33,531 nucleotides of DNA. It comes from an uncultured Lachnospiraceae bacterium (GTDB lineage Bacteria > Bacillota > Clostridia > Lachnospirales > Lachnospiraceae). The notes under the pieces were generated by a model. The model ran no database searches. It worked only from the letters and a program-made list of their open reading frames with translations, and was not told the origin of the DNA. The stretch covers positions 1 through 33,531 of the forward strand of contig CACZSY010000178.1 in the NCBI GenBank assembly GCA_902783965.1, given 5' to 3'. The translations under genes were made by a program, and so were the position numbers. Every line of letters begins with the position of its first letter. Position 1 is the first letter of the stretch. Positions 7,566-16,136 of this stretch are shown here, in pieces.

Positions 7566-7601
7566 TGCGTGTCATTTCAAGATTTCTCGGTTTCACACGC
7601 A
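7566..7601. repeat. Single relative of the 53-nt repeat family at 32451
   Basis: TGCGTGT (7566-7572) and ACACGCA (7595-7601) form an imperfect hairpin. The order GTGTCA, spacer, GGTTTCACACGCAC matches the repeat units at 32451-32609. The rest of the 157-nt gap between 7510 and 7668 holds further GCGTGT and GCGCGCAC fragments and no gene. Confidence 0.6.
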
Positions 7602-7667
7602 CCCTTTCGGCTTTTCCGTGCGTGTATTCCGCACTTTCGCGTTTCATGCGCGCACCCTTTTGACTCC

Positions 7668-9284
7668 TCACACCTCTATCATCTCATCGGCTTCTCTTCT
7701 GTAGTCCGGCAGAAGCAGCGGTGATACCGTTCCGGTCTTAAGCCCTTCTTTTTCCAGCTCCTTTGCATAATCCGCAAGATGTGAAAGCGTCAGCTTTGAA
7801 AGCTTCATATCAGCCGCCCTCTTTGCCGCGGCTTTTCCGGCGCTTCTTCCAAATACTATAATGTCTAAGAGCGAGTTTCCCATAAGACGGTTCCTTCCGT
7901 GGATACCGCCGACCGCCTCTCCCGCGACGAGCAGGTTGTCGATGGCTTTGGTAAATCCGTCGCTTCCTATCTCAAGTCCGCCGTTCTGGTAATGAAGCGT
8001 AGGATAAACTAAAATAGGCTCTTTTCTGATATCTATATCATAATTCATGTACATACGAAGCATCGCAGGTATTCTCTTTTCTATCGTGCCCTCGCCGTGA
8101 ATCATCTCTATCATCGGCGTATCGAGCCATACTCCGCTGCCGGTTATGGTATCGACTCCGAGCCCCCTCTCGCCGCATTCCCTGATAATGCCGGCTGCCG
8201 CGACATCCCTTGTTTCAAGAGGATGTATAAATGCTTCTCCGTTCGTATTTACAAGCATCGCGCCGAGGGAACGAACCTTTTCTGTAACCAGCGCGCCGAG
8301 TATCTGAGGTGGATAAACGGCTCCTGTCGGGTGGTACTGTATCGTATCCTGATAAAGCAGGGACGCTCCGGCTCTGTATCCCATGATAAGCCCGTCAGCA
8401 GTCGCTCCGTAATGATTCGAGGTCGGAAATCCCTGATAATGCATCCTGCCCGCGCCGCCCGTGGCGATGACAACGCACTTTGCTTTCGCGGTGATCAGCT
8501 GTCCTGTCTCCATATTTACAAGAACCGCTCCCGCCGCGTGTCCGTCTTCGTCCTTTATGATCTCAACAGCCGAGGTAAATTCCATTACCGGTATCTTTCT
8601 GTTGGCTACCTCGTCACGCAGGGTACGCATTATCTCAGCGCCCGAATAATCCTTGCAGGCGTGCATTCTCTTTCTCGAAGTTCCGCCCCCGTGCGTGGTT
8701 ATCATATTGCCTTCGGCGTCCTTGTCAAACATGACTCCGAGTCTGTTCAGCCACGCTATCGCGTCCGGAGCTTCCATGACAAGCTTTCTTAAAAGCTGCG
8801 GTCTTGCCGCAAAATGTCCGCCTCCGAAGGCGTCTATGTAATGCTGCACCGGAGAATCTCCCGGTTTGTCGGCAGCCTGTATGCCGCCCTCCGCCATCAT
8901 GGTATTGGCGTCTCCTATACGCAGCTTTGTGACGATCACGACTTTTGCTCCCGCTTCGTCCGCTTCTATCGCCGCCGAAGCTCCAGCTCCGCCGCCGCCT
9001 ATGATAAGGACGTCCGTCTCAACCGAAGGATTGTCAAGGTCAACTTTTTTCCCGAGTATCCTTGAATTGGAATGAAGGAGTCTTACAAGCTCCTTCGGAG
9101 CTCTTTCGCCTTTATTGGCGCCTACCATTATCGTATCAAAAGCTTCGCTTCTGTAATCGGGATGATAGTTTTTCAAAAGCTCATCTTTCGCATCGGCGCT
9201 CATCCTCGCCGGTTCCGCTTCAAGACGCGCCTGTCTGGTATCCTCTACCCTGCGTACCGATTCCATCATCTGTGGTGTATACAT
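7668..9284 (-). CDS. Soluble fumarate reductase/succinate dehydrogenase-family flavoprotein
   Basis: FAD-binding oxidoreductase subunit, 538 residues. After an 89-residue N-terminal extension the Rossmann motif DVLIIGGGGAGASAA (91-105) starts. AEGGIQAA, HGGGTSRKRMHACKD, the substrate-site block QYHPTGAVYPPQILGALVTE and RNRLMGNSLLDIIVFGR follow, all in the order of FrdA/SdhA/aspartate oxidase. The histidine that carries covalent FAD in membrane SdhA/FrdA is absent at its usual place (DANTMMAEGG), so FAD is probably non-covalent, as in TfrA or NadB. No membrane anchor or quinone subunit is nearby. It lies 13 nt after the iron-sulfur subunit gene, last of the hdr-flx array. Fumarate is the first guess for substrate; another enoate or the reverse (succinate oxidation) is possible. 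Confidence 0.85.
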   Translation of the reverse strand: MYTPQMMESVRRVEDTRQARLEAEPARMSADAKDELLKNYHPDYRSEAFDTIMVGANKGERAPKELVRLLHSNSRILGKKVDLDNPSVETDVLIIGGGGAGASAAIEADEAGAKVVIVTKLRIGDANTMMAEGGIQAADKPGDSPVQHYIDAFGGGHFAARPQLLRKLVMEAPDAIAWLNRLGVMFDKDAEGNMITTHGGGTSRKRMHACKDYSGAEIMRTLRDEVANRKIPVMEFTSAVEIIKDEDGHAAGAVLVNMETGQLITAKAKCVVIATGGAGRMHYQGFPTSNHYGATADGLIMGYRAGASLLYQDTIQYHPTGAVYPPQILGALVTEKVRSLGAMLVNTNGEAFIHPLETRDVAAAGIIRECGERGLGVDTITGSGVWLDTPMIEMIHGEGTIEKRIPAMLRMYMNYDIDIRKEPILVYPTLHYQNGGLEIGSDGFTKAIDNLLVAGEAVGGIHGRNRLMGNSLLDIIVFGRSAGKAAAKRAADMKLSKLTLSHLADYAKELEKEGLKTGTVSPLLLPDYRREADEMIEV

Positions 9285-9297
9285 TTCGCGCGCCTCC

Positions 9298-9972
9298 TTA
9301 CTTTTCTATATCTCTGTTATTGTAAAGTTCCTGCATCTCTTCTATGGACTTTCCCATCACCTGTTCGATGAGCTCATCATATTCTCCGTGATTGATCTCT
9401 TCTATCCGGTCTTTGAGATGCCCGGACTCTTTTGCTATATATCTTGCCGTAAGCCTTCGCGCCAGAAGTCCTACGTTCGCGTGCGAGATGCCCGCAGGAC
9501 ATCTTGAAGAACAGCTGTTGCAGCCCACGCAGTCAAATGATTCCTTCGCACAGCGTTCAAAGTCGCCTCTTTGCGCATACGCAATATACTGCATGACGTT
9601 AAGCCCCTGCGTACACGCTTTCGTGCAGGCGTTGCAGCCGATGCAGCTGTATATTTCAGGATAAAGCTCCATCATGACCTGAGCGTCCGGCCGAAGCTCC
9701 TCAAGACTGTAATCTCTCTTATCGGTCGGAAAGAAAGGAAGGCTTGCCACATACATTCCGTCCTGAACCTGTGTCTGACATGCCAGACAGGTCTTAAGCT
9801 CATTTTTCCCCTTGATCCTGTAAATGGTCGCGCAGGCTCCGCAGAAACCGTGACGGCAGCCGCAGCCGCGCTTAAGCCTGTAACCCGCATATTCAAATGC
9901 TGTCATGATAGTCAGATCCGAGGGAACCTGATATTCCTTTCCGTAGAGAAAGACCGTTACCATTTCTTTCAT
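9298..9972 (-). CDS. Fumarate reductase-like iron-sulfur subunit (2Fe-2S plus two 4Fe-4S)
   Basis: Electron-transfer partner of the flavoprotein, 224 residues. A plant-type 2Fe-2S domain is marked by C37, C39, C44, C47 and C62 (GCGCRHGFCGAC...TCLAC). Two 4Fe-4S motifs follow: C110-x2-C113-x2-C116-x3-C120 and C148-x2-C151-x2-C154-x3-C158-P. Classical SdhB/FrdB instead carries 2Fe-2S, 4Fe-4S and 3Fe-4S. The last cluster here has all four cysteines, as in soluble TfrB/HdrC-like relatives that do not reduce quinone. It is 13 nt downstream of flxA and 13 nt upstream of the flavoprotein gene, so all three are co-transcribed. Confidence 0.87.
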   Translation of the reverse strand: MKEMVTVFLYGKEYQVPSDLTIMTAFEYAGYRLKRGCGCRHGFCGACATIYRIKGKNELKTCLACQTQVQDGMYVASLPFFPTDKRDYSLEELRPDAQVMMELYPEIYSCIGCNACTKACTQGLNVMQYIAYAQRGDFERCAKESFDCVGCNSCSSRCPAGISHANVGLLARRLTARYIAKESGHLKDRIEEINHGEYDELIEQVMGKSIEEMQELYNNRDIEK

Positions 9973-9985
9973 ACTTTAATCCTTT

Positions 9986-10819
9986 CTAGAATTCATCAGG
10001 AAGTTCGTCTATCTGCGTGAATTTAAATACCGGTCCGTCCTTGCACACATATTTTGAACCGATGTTGCATCTTCCGCATTTACCCACTCCGCATTTCATG
10101 CGAAGCTCCAGAGTAGTATATATCCGTTCCTTGGAAAATCCAAGCTCCAGAAGTCCCGCGAGCACAAATTTTATCATTATCGGCGGTCCGCAGAGAAGTA
10201 CGGTGGCCGCGGCGTTCAGATTCAGTTCTTTTACATATGAAGGAACGAAACCCACGTGGCCGTTCCAGCCGTCCTGAGGTCTGTCGATGGTAAGATAGAC
10301 ATTTGTCCTTTCACGCTTTGCCCATTCTTCCGTTATCTCCTGATACCTTACAAGGTCATCCATGGATCGCGAACCGTAGACTATATCCACATTTCCGTAA
10401 TCCGCCCTGTTGTCCGCCACATAATTTATCACCGAACGAAGCGGCGCAAGTCCGATACCGCCGGCGATAAATATAAGGTCTTTTCCTTTCAGTTCGCTTT
10501 CCACAGGAAAATGATTTCCGTAAGGACCTCTTACCGTCACCATGTCGCCCACCGAAAGTCCATGCAGACAGTTCGTGAGCTCACCGCATCTTTTGATGCT
10601 GAACTCCTGATATTCTTTATTCGTCGGGGAAGAAGTTATCGAAAACATCGCCTCTCCGACTCCCGGAACGCAGAGCATCGCGCATTGTCCCGGCATATGT
10701 TCAAATAATTTCCCGCCTTCCGGCGCATTTATCCTGAAAGTCTTCACATCAGGCGTCTCTTCGGTTATCGCCGTTATCACGCCCGGCAGGGGGATCAGGG
10801 TATCGCTGCATTTACACAT
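9986..10819 (-). CDS. flxA: FlxA-like NAD(P)H:FAD oxidoreductase subunit
   Basis: Electron-input subunit, 277 residues, of the ferredoxin-NADP reductase fold (PyrK, AsrB and hydrogenase-gamma relatives). The FAD-binding beta-barrel comes first (PGQCAMLCVPGVGEAMFSITSSP). The nucleotide-binding motif is AGGIGLAPLRS (119-129). A C-terminal 2Fe-2S site uses C243, C248, C251 and C259 (MKCGVGKCGRCNIG...C). It overlaps flxB by 8 nt. In Desulfovibrio-type FlxABCD-HdrABC, FlxA takes electrons from NADH; the same role is inferred here. NADH versus NADPH preference cannot be read with confidence. Confidence 0.85.
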   Translation of the reverse strand: MCKCSDTLIPLPGVITAITEETPDVKTFRINAPEGGKLFEHMPGQCAMLCVPGVGEAMFSITSSPTNKEYQEFSIKRCGELTNCLHGLSVGDMVTVRGPYGNHFPVESELKGKDLIFIAGGIGLAPLRSVINYVADNRADYGNVDIVYGSRSMDDLVRYQEITEEWAKRERTNVYLTIDRPQDGWNGHVGFVPSYVKELNLNAAATVLLCGPPIMIKFVLAGLLELGFSKERIYTTLELRMKCGVGKCGRCNIGSKYVCKDGPVFKFTQIDELPDEF

Positions 10820-11981
10820 TTTCCTTCCCCTCCTTTTCGAAAGCTTTGATAACCTTTACTATATTAAGCGATTGCGGGCATTTGTCAATACATCTTCCGC
10901 AGCCTGTGCAGGAAAATATTCCATCGTTATTCTGCGGATAGTATACCAGCTTATGCATAAATCTCTGACGGAACCTCTGCATCTGGCTCGTTCTCGGATT
11001 GCCGTGCGCCATGAGGGTGAAATCCGAATACATACACGAATCCCAGCAGCGGTATCTTCTGACGCTGTCTCCGTCATCATGATCTTTTATGTCATAGCAC
11101 TGGCAGGTCGGACAGACAAATGTACATGTGCCGCAGGCAAGGCACGGCTTATACAGCTTCTCCCACAGAGGCGAATCAAATCTGTCCTTCGGCGTCTCAG
11201 TTCCCCAGCCCTTAAGAGACAGACTCATCAAAGGAAGCTTTTCGGTTATCCTCCTGATACTTTCCTTGTGCGCGCGAAGCTTTTCCATATCATCTGCATC
11301 AGCTGTTTTTTCTGTGCCGTCTTTTGAAACCGATTGTTCTTTGTCGTCTTCCAGAGCTGTTTTTTCTGTGCCGTCTTTTGAAACTGTTTCTACTGTGTCT
11401 CTCATTATGCAATTGTCGGCAAGTGTTTCCGATATCAACACTTCCGATATCATCTCAAGAAACGCTTTTCCTTTTTCGTTATTGGCTTCGATAAACAACC
11501 CGTCACCGACAACGCACGCTGTCGCGTCCCCGCCCGGTTCGGTGCAGTCTACACCGAACGCCTTGCAGAAACAGCTTTCCCAAGGCGTATTGCAGACCAT
11601 GCCGATAACGATCCCGTTCTCTCTCCTCGCTTTATAAAAACCGTCGACAGGGTCGCTTAAAAATACCCTGTCCAGTACTTCAAGCCCTCTGATATCGCAG
11701 CCCTTCATTCCAAATACCGCGAACGGTCTGTCCATCAGTTTCGCCGGCGTGACGGAAAGATTTTTAAGATCCTTACTGCAGGAATAAAGCGTCTCGCTTT
11801 GAGGGAAAAACGCGTCCTTTGCCGACTTGACTGTCTTTAATGCGTCAAGCCTGACCCTGACGCCGCTTTCATATATGCCGAAATTCACCTGTCCGTTATT
11901 CTCGACAGGGAGTATCAGATCCATCTTTGACGCGATCGCGTCCATAAGCTCATTGATCCTGTCGGTGCTTATCTTTAACAT
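10812..11981 (-). CDS. flxB: FlxB-like 4Fe-4S electron-transfer subunit (AsrA-type)
   Basis: Cytoplasmic electron carrier, 389 residues, with two ferredoxin-type sites near the C-terminus: C279-x2-C282-x2-C285-x3-C289 and C357-x2-C360-x2-C363-x3-C367. Extra cysteines (CQC at 292-294, C311, C315) could bind a further centre. The N-terminal part (GMKGCDIRGLEVLDRVF, GMVCNTPWESCFCKAFG) is typical of AsrA and hydrogenase-beta-like proteins. Residues about 195-235 are a low-complexity insertion holding SKDGTEKTA twice. The gene overlaps both neighbours (7 and 8 nt). It is expected to link FlxA to the MvhD-FlxC protein and HdrA. Confidence 0.83.
   Translation of the reverse strand: MLKISTDRINELMDAIASKMDLILPVENNGQVNFGIYESGVRVRLDALKTVKSAKDAFFPQSETLYSCSKDLKNLSVTPAKLMDRPFAVFGMKGCDIRGLEVLDRVFLSDPVDGFYKARRENGIVIGMVCNTPWESCFCKAFGVDCTEPGGDATACVVGDGLFIEANNEKGKAFLEMISEVLISETLADNCIMRDTVETVSKDGTEKTALEDDKEQSVSKDGTEKTADADDMEKLRAHKESIRRITEKLPLMSLSLKGWGTETPKDRFDSPLWEKLYKPCLACGTCTFVCPTCQCYDIKDHDDGDSVRRYRCWDSCMYSDFTLMAHGNPRTSQMQRFRQRFMHKLVYYPQNNDGIFSCTGCGRCIDKCPQSLNIVKVIKAFEKEGKENV
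11301..11384. repeat. 30-nt direct repeat inside flxB
   Basis: 11301-11330 and 11355-11384 are nearly identical and 54 nt apart. They encode the two SKDGTEKTA copies in a charged, probably disordered insertion. The frame is kept. Confidence 0.85.
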
Positions 11982-13669
11982 CCTTTACTCCTTTCGGTCA
12001 CTACAGACGGTTCCGCATCCTGCATTGTAAATCTGGTAAGAGGACTCACGCTTCCCGCCTCGTATCCTGCGCAGTACTCTCCGTAAAGCTCATTAATATC
12101 CTTTATAAATTTGCGGTTGAAAAGATGAAGCGGAATGTTCTGAGGACATACCCTGCTGCACTCGCCGCAGTCGGTGCATCTTCCGGCTACATGGAAGGCT
12201 CTTATAATATGGAACATCTTCTCTTCGAAAGGCTCCGAATTGGCTTTCGCCGCTTCATCAAACTGGTTGCCGTCAAATACACACTTGATGCAGCTGCAGG
12301 CCGGACATACATTCCGGCAGGCGTTGCACCTGATGCATCTTGAAAGTTCATTGCTGAAATATTCAAATCTTTCTTTCGCGGAAAGCTTCTCTATCCTTTC
12401 AACTTCCGCGAAGCGTTGATCTTTACCGGAATTCTCCCGGCCCGCCGCTGCGTTGCTGACCGTGCTGTCCGGCGCTGCGCTGCCGCAGGCTTTACCTGTT
12501 CCCGCGCATATCGTCGTATCGCGGCTTTCCCCGATAAGCTCGTCAAAGATCCTGTGCTCCTTGCCCTTGCATACGCCGCATCTTTCAAGCATCGCGCTGT
12601 TTCGTTCTATTTCCCTGTCACCATAGACCGTCTTTATCTTAATGCGGTCATCTGTAACTTCTATCCCGTTCTCTTCGATTCCTGTCACGCCCTGCGCGCG
12701 GATTCCCGAAATGCTCAGTTTTCCGCAGCATCCGACGCCTATTATGTAGGTCTTTTCCCTTACTACCCTGTGCTCGGTCATAAGCTGGTTAAAGCTGTAT
12801 GTGTCGCACGGCTTCAACACAACCGCTGTCACACCGTCAAGTCCTGCCGCCTCGATCATATATTTGCTTAAATTCGCCCCGCAGAAATCATTATAGACAA
12901 ATGCGCCAAGCTCATCTTTATTCTCAAAAAACGCCGGCTCCGGATCGTAATCCGTCTCGCCTTTCTTCCAACCGAGGACTCTTGCCGCCTTACCGCTCTC
13001 AAGCAGCTGCGCGAGTCTTATTTTCAGTGACTCTTCCGTCTTCGCGGTCTGCGATCCGCATTCCGGTTCATACTGACCCGCTTCCGGATCCCCTGTCACC
13101 ACAGACATCTGATTTCCGTTTTCCTCTTTTTCGGATACTTTCGATCCTTCGCCTGTCCATGACGCATCTGTCACGACCGCGCCGACCAGTCTGTGAGTCT
13201 CTCTTTTTTCCGTATTTATGGTAAATGCCGTCTGCTGCGATCCGGTCTTTCTTAAGTTGCTCAGTCTTACATTTTCTCCGAGGGAGCAGATCTTTTCAAC
13301 AAACTCGTTCATCGTCTGTGAAAATTTGGCGCCCTCTGCCGCCGATACCCATTCAACCCTGCATCTTCCATTTTCCACTCCGATAAAATCGAGCATGGAA
13401 AAGAGCAGCGTCATTCTTCTTCTGGCATAGAAATTACCGGTTGAATAATGGCAGTCTCCCGGATGGCAGCCGCACATGATCACTCCGTCGGCTCCCTTTT
13501 CAAACGCCCTTAATATGAACATCGGATTAACTCTGCATGAACACGGCACTCTTATTATCTTGACATCCGCAGGGTATGAAAGCCTGCTGCTTCCGGCAAG
13601 GTCGGCTCCCGCGTAGCTGCACCAGTTGCAGCAGAAAGCCACGATCTTTGGTCTGAATCCTATCTGCAT
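11975..13669 (-). CDS. MvhD (FlxD)-FlxC fusion protein
   Basis: A 564-residue fusion. Residues 1-135 are an MvhD/FlxD 2Fe-2S domain (FCCNWCSYAGAD at 12-23, PCSC at 42-45, CGCHPGDCHY at 66-75), which normally docks Hdr complexes to their electron donor. About 75 low-complexity residues follow. Residues from about 210 on are an FlxC/F420-hydrogenase-beta-like module with KPCDTYSF, GVGCCGK and CGVCKGKEHRIF. It then carries two ferredoxin sites, CIRCNACRNVCPAC and CTDCGECSRVCPQ. In known flx loci the two parts are separate genes. It overlaps hdrA by 10 nt and flxB by 7 nt. Role: bridge from FlxAB to HdrA. Confidence 0.85.
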   Translation of the reverse strand: MQIGFRPKIVAFCCNWCSYAGADLAGSSRLSYPADVKIIRVPCSCRVNPMFILRAFEKGADGVIMCGCHPGDCHYSTGNFYARRRMTLLFSMLDFIGVENGRCRVEWVSAAEGAKFSQTMNEFVEKICSLGENVRLSNLRKTGSQQTAFTINTEKRETHRLVGAVVTDASWTGEGSKVSEKEENGNQMSVVTGDPEAGQYEPECGSQTAKTEESLKIRLAQLLESGKAARVLGWKKGETDYDPEPAFFENKDELGAFVYNDFCGANLSKYMIEAAGLDGVTAVVLKPCDTYSFNQLMTEHRVVREKTYIIGVGCCGKLSISGIRAQGVTGIEENGIEVTDDRIKIKTVYGDREIERNSAMLERCGVCKGKEHRIFDELIGESRDTTICAGTGKACGSAAPDSTVSNAAAGRENSGKDQRFAEVERIEKLSAKERFEYFSNELSRCIRCNACRNVCPACSCIKCVFDGNQFDEAAKANSEPFEEKMFHIIRAFHVAGRCTDCGECSRVCPQNIPLHLFNRKFIKDINELYGEYCAGYEAGSVSPLTRFTMQDAEPSVVTERSKGC

Positions 13670-15648
13670 ACAGCATCCACCTCCGCGATTATCTGTCTGT
13701 TTGAAAATCCGCTAAGATCCATCGCTCCCGAAGGACAGGCTACCGTACATGCTCCGCAGCCCTGGCACAGAGCCGCGTTTACGACCGCAACTCTTCTTTC
13801 CTTCTTAACTCCGTGATCGTTAACGATTTTGGTCTCATAGGAGATCGCCCCGTAAGGGCAAACCTTTTCGCAGGTCGAACATCCGTTGCACATCAGCTCA
13901 TCTGAATGCGCGGTGCACGGATTTGATTTAAGCCTGTCCTTTGATAAGAGCCCTATTACCTTGGCCGCCGCGCTGCCTGCCATAGCAACCGTCTCAGGAA
14001 TGTCCCTCGGTCCCTGACATACTCCCGAAAGGAAAATGCCCGCCGTCGGCGATTCCACCGGACGAAGCTTGGCGTGCGCTTCGGTGAGGAAATTATTGTT
14101 GTCTATGCTTGCCGTAAGCATTGTGGCTATCTTTCTCGCATCTTTATTCGGTTCGATGGCCGCCGCGAGCACTACCATATCCGCAGGTATTATCACATGT
14201 CTTGCGTCAATGATATCCGAACCTACCACGATAAGCTTGCCGCTGCTTTCCGGCAGGACTTTTCCGACCTGTCCTTTGATATAATGCACATTGTAATCTT
14301 CGACCGCCCTTCTGTAGAATTCATCGAAGTTCTTTCCCGGCGTTCTTATATCTATATAAAATACCGTAACATTCGTGTCCGGATATTTATCCCTGATAAG
14401 CATTGCCTGTTTCGCGGTATACATACAGCAGATCTTCGAACAGTAACTCTTGCCCCTCTCATCCGCGCATCTGCTTCCCACGCACTGGATAAATACTATC
14501 TCTTTCGGCGCTTTTCCGTCTGAAAGCCTCTCAAGATGACCTCCCGTCGGACCCGCCGCGTTCATTATCCTTTCCAGTTCCAAAGAAGTGATCACATCCT
14601 TGGACTTGCTGTAGGCATACTCATCATATTTATCAAGATTTATCACATCAAAGCCTGTCGCGACCACGATGGCTCCGTATTCAACCGTGATCATCTCGTC
14701 TTCCTGTTCGTAATCTATGGCGTTCGCCTGACATACCTTTGAACAGACTCCGCATTTTCCCGTCTGAAATTTGATGCAGTTTTCCCTGTCTATGACCGGT
14801 ACATTCGGTATCGCCTGCGCAAACGGCGTATATATCGCGCTCCTGTTGTTAAGCCCCCTGTTAAATTCGGAAGGCGCTTTCTTCGACGGACATTTTTCCT
14901 GGCACACGCCGCAGCCGGTACATTTATCCGCCCTGACGCTTCTTGCCTTCTTTCTTATGTCGACTTTGAAATTTCCAACAAAGCCCGATACCTTTTCCAC
15001 CTCGCTGTAGGTGTAAAGAGTGATATTTTCATCGGAAGCCGCTTCCACCATCTTCGGAGTAAGTATGCAGGCGGAGCAGTCCAGTGTAGGGAACGTCTTG
15101 TCAAGCTGCGACATTCTTCCTCCGATACTCGGAGTCTTTTCAACTATATCAACCTTGAAACCGGCTGCTGAGATATCCAGCGCCGTCTGTATGCCGGCGA
15201 TACCTCCGCCGATGACCAGGGCACGTTTCGTAACCCCGCTCTCACCTGCCGTAAGCGGAGTGTTAAGACAAACTTTGGCAACCGCCGCGCGCATGAGGAT
15301 AACGGCTTTCTCCGTTGCCTCTTCCCTGTCTTTATGTATCCACGAGCACTGCTCCCTTATATTGGCGATCTCCACCATATAAGGATTGAGTCCCGCGCGC
15401 TGAGCCGCGTTCCTGAAGGTCGTCTCATGCATTCTCGGAGAACATGAACAGACAACTATTCCGGTCAATTTGTATTCTTTTATCGCATCTATGATCAAAG
15501 TCTGTCCTGTCTGGGAGCACATATACTGGTAATCTTTGGAAAAGACCACGCCCTGCTCCGCAGCAGCCATCTCAGCCACCTTCGCCACATCAATGGTACC
15601 GGCTATATTGGTTCCGCAATGACAGACAAATACACCTATCCTTGGCAT
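13660..15648 (-). CDS. hdrA: Heterodisulfide reductase subunit A, flavin-based bifurcation subunit
   Basis: Central flavoprotein, 662 residues. The N-terminal HdrA domain has VCHCGTNIAG (8-17) and CSCSPRMHETTFRNA. FAD binding is at VIGGGIAGIQTAL (145-157). The conserved cluster site is TLDCSACILTPKM (188-200), with cysteine rather than selenocysteine. An inserted ferredoxin domain has C243-x2-C246-x2-C249-x3-C253 and a second CGVCSKVC site. Two C-terminal ferredoxin sites are CNGCSTCEKVCP and CQGCGACTVACP. HdrA of this class splits an electron pair from a mid-potential donor, sending one electron to ferredoxin and the other to a higher-potential acceptor. It is 3 nt past hdrC and overlaps the next gene. 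All expected metal ligands appear intact. Confidence 0.93.
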   Translation of the reverse strand: MPRIGVFVCHCGTNIAGTIDVAKVAEMAAAEQGVVFSKDYQYMCSQTGQTLIIDAIKEYKLTGIVVCSCSPRMHETTFRNAAQRAGLNPYMVEIANIREQCSWIHKDREEATEKAVILMRAAVAKVCLNTPLTAGESGVTKRALVIGGGIAGIQTALDISAAGFKVDIVEKTPSIGGRMSQLDKTFPTLDCSACILTPKMVEAASDENITLYTYSEVEKVSGFVGNFKVDIRKKARSVRADKCTGCGVCQEKCPSKKAPSEFNRGLNNRSAIYTPFAQAIPNVPVIDRENCIKFQTGKCGVCSKVCQANAIDYEQEDEMITVEYGAIVVATGFDVINLDKYDEYAYSKSKDVITSLELERIMNAAGPTGGHLERLSDGKAPKEIVFIQCVGSRCADERGKSYCSKICCMYTAKQAMLIRDKYPDTNVTVFYIDIRTPGKNFDEFYRRAVEDYNVHYIKGQVGKVLPESSGKLIVVGSDIIDARHVIIPADMVVLAAAIEPNKDARKIATMLTASIDNNNFLTEAHAKLRPVESPTAGIFLSGVCQGPRDIPETVAMAGSAAAKVIGLLSKDRLKSNPCTAHSDELMCNGCSTCEKVCPYGAISYETKIVNDHGVKKERRVAVVNAALCQGCGACTVACPSGAMDLSGFSNRQIIAEVDAVCR

Positions 15649-15651
15649 ATC

Positions 15652-16041
15652 CTACCTCCTGTTTCTTCTGAAAGCGCTCACCAGCAGCTGCTGCGGCACT
15701 TCCTGTGTAATAAGCTGCCTTATCTCCTCAGTCGTCATTCCTTCGGCGCCCCTCTGTCTTATGACAGTCTGCCTTACTGCGTCGATAAGCTTTCCCGGCT
15801 GCACGTTTCTCGGACATCTTTCAACACAGGCAAAACAGCCGAGGCATTTATATAAAGACTCCGACAACATAAGAGATTCAAGATCTCCTCTTTCTATATA
15901 AGAGACAAACTGATGCGGCTTGATATCCATCTCATCGTAGGCCATGCAGGAAGCCGTGCATTTTCCGCACTTCATGCACCTTAACGGGTTCACGCCGCTG
16001 ATCTCTTTAATTATATTGATCGTTTCAATGTTAGAACTCAT
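15652..16041 (-). CDS. hdrC: Heterodisulfide reductase subunit C
   Basis: A 129-residue two-cluster ferredoxin: C22-x2-C25-x2-C28-x3-C32 and C66-x2-C69-x2-C72-x3-C76-P, the usual HdrC layout. It carries electrons between HdrA and HdrB. The ATG at 16041 is preferred because AGAGGTG lies about 6 nt upstream; a GTG three codons earlier would overlap that site. Only 3 nt separate its stop from the hdrA start. The 95-nt gap to hdrB holds a short direct repeat. Confidence 0.9.
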   Translation of the reverse strand: MSSNIETINIIKEISGVNPLRCMKCGKCTASCMAYDEMDIKPHQFVSYIERGDLESLMLSESLYKCLGCFACVERCPRNVQPGKLIDAVRQTVIRQRGAEGMTTEEIRQLITQEVPQQLLVSAFRRNRR

Positions 16042-16060
16042 TCTTTTCACCTCTGTTTAT

Positions 16061-16116
16061 GTCGGATTGACGGTCTGTATTTGCTGCTTCTGTGTACGTC
16101 GGATGACGGTCTGTAT
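16061..16116. repeat. Short direct repeat between hdrB and hdrC
   Basis: GTCGGATTGACGGTCTGTAT (16061-16080) recurs with one base missing at 16098-16116. It occupies most of the hdrB-hdrC gap. No promoter or terminator is evident, so the operon probably reads through. Confidence 0.75.
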
Positions 16117-16136
16117 CCCTGACCTCAGCTATCCTC

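Noticed and set aside
8097-8792. Long plus-strand open frame opposite the flavoprotein gene
   Set aside because: Shadow of a strongly supported gene on the other strand. The same applies to 6330-6959, 14074-14523, 12416-12871 and 25097-25552.
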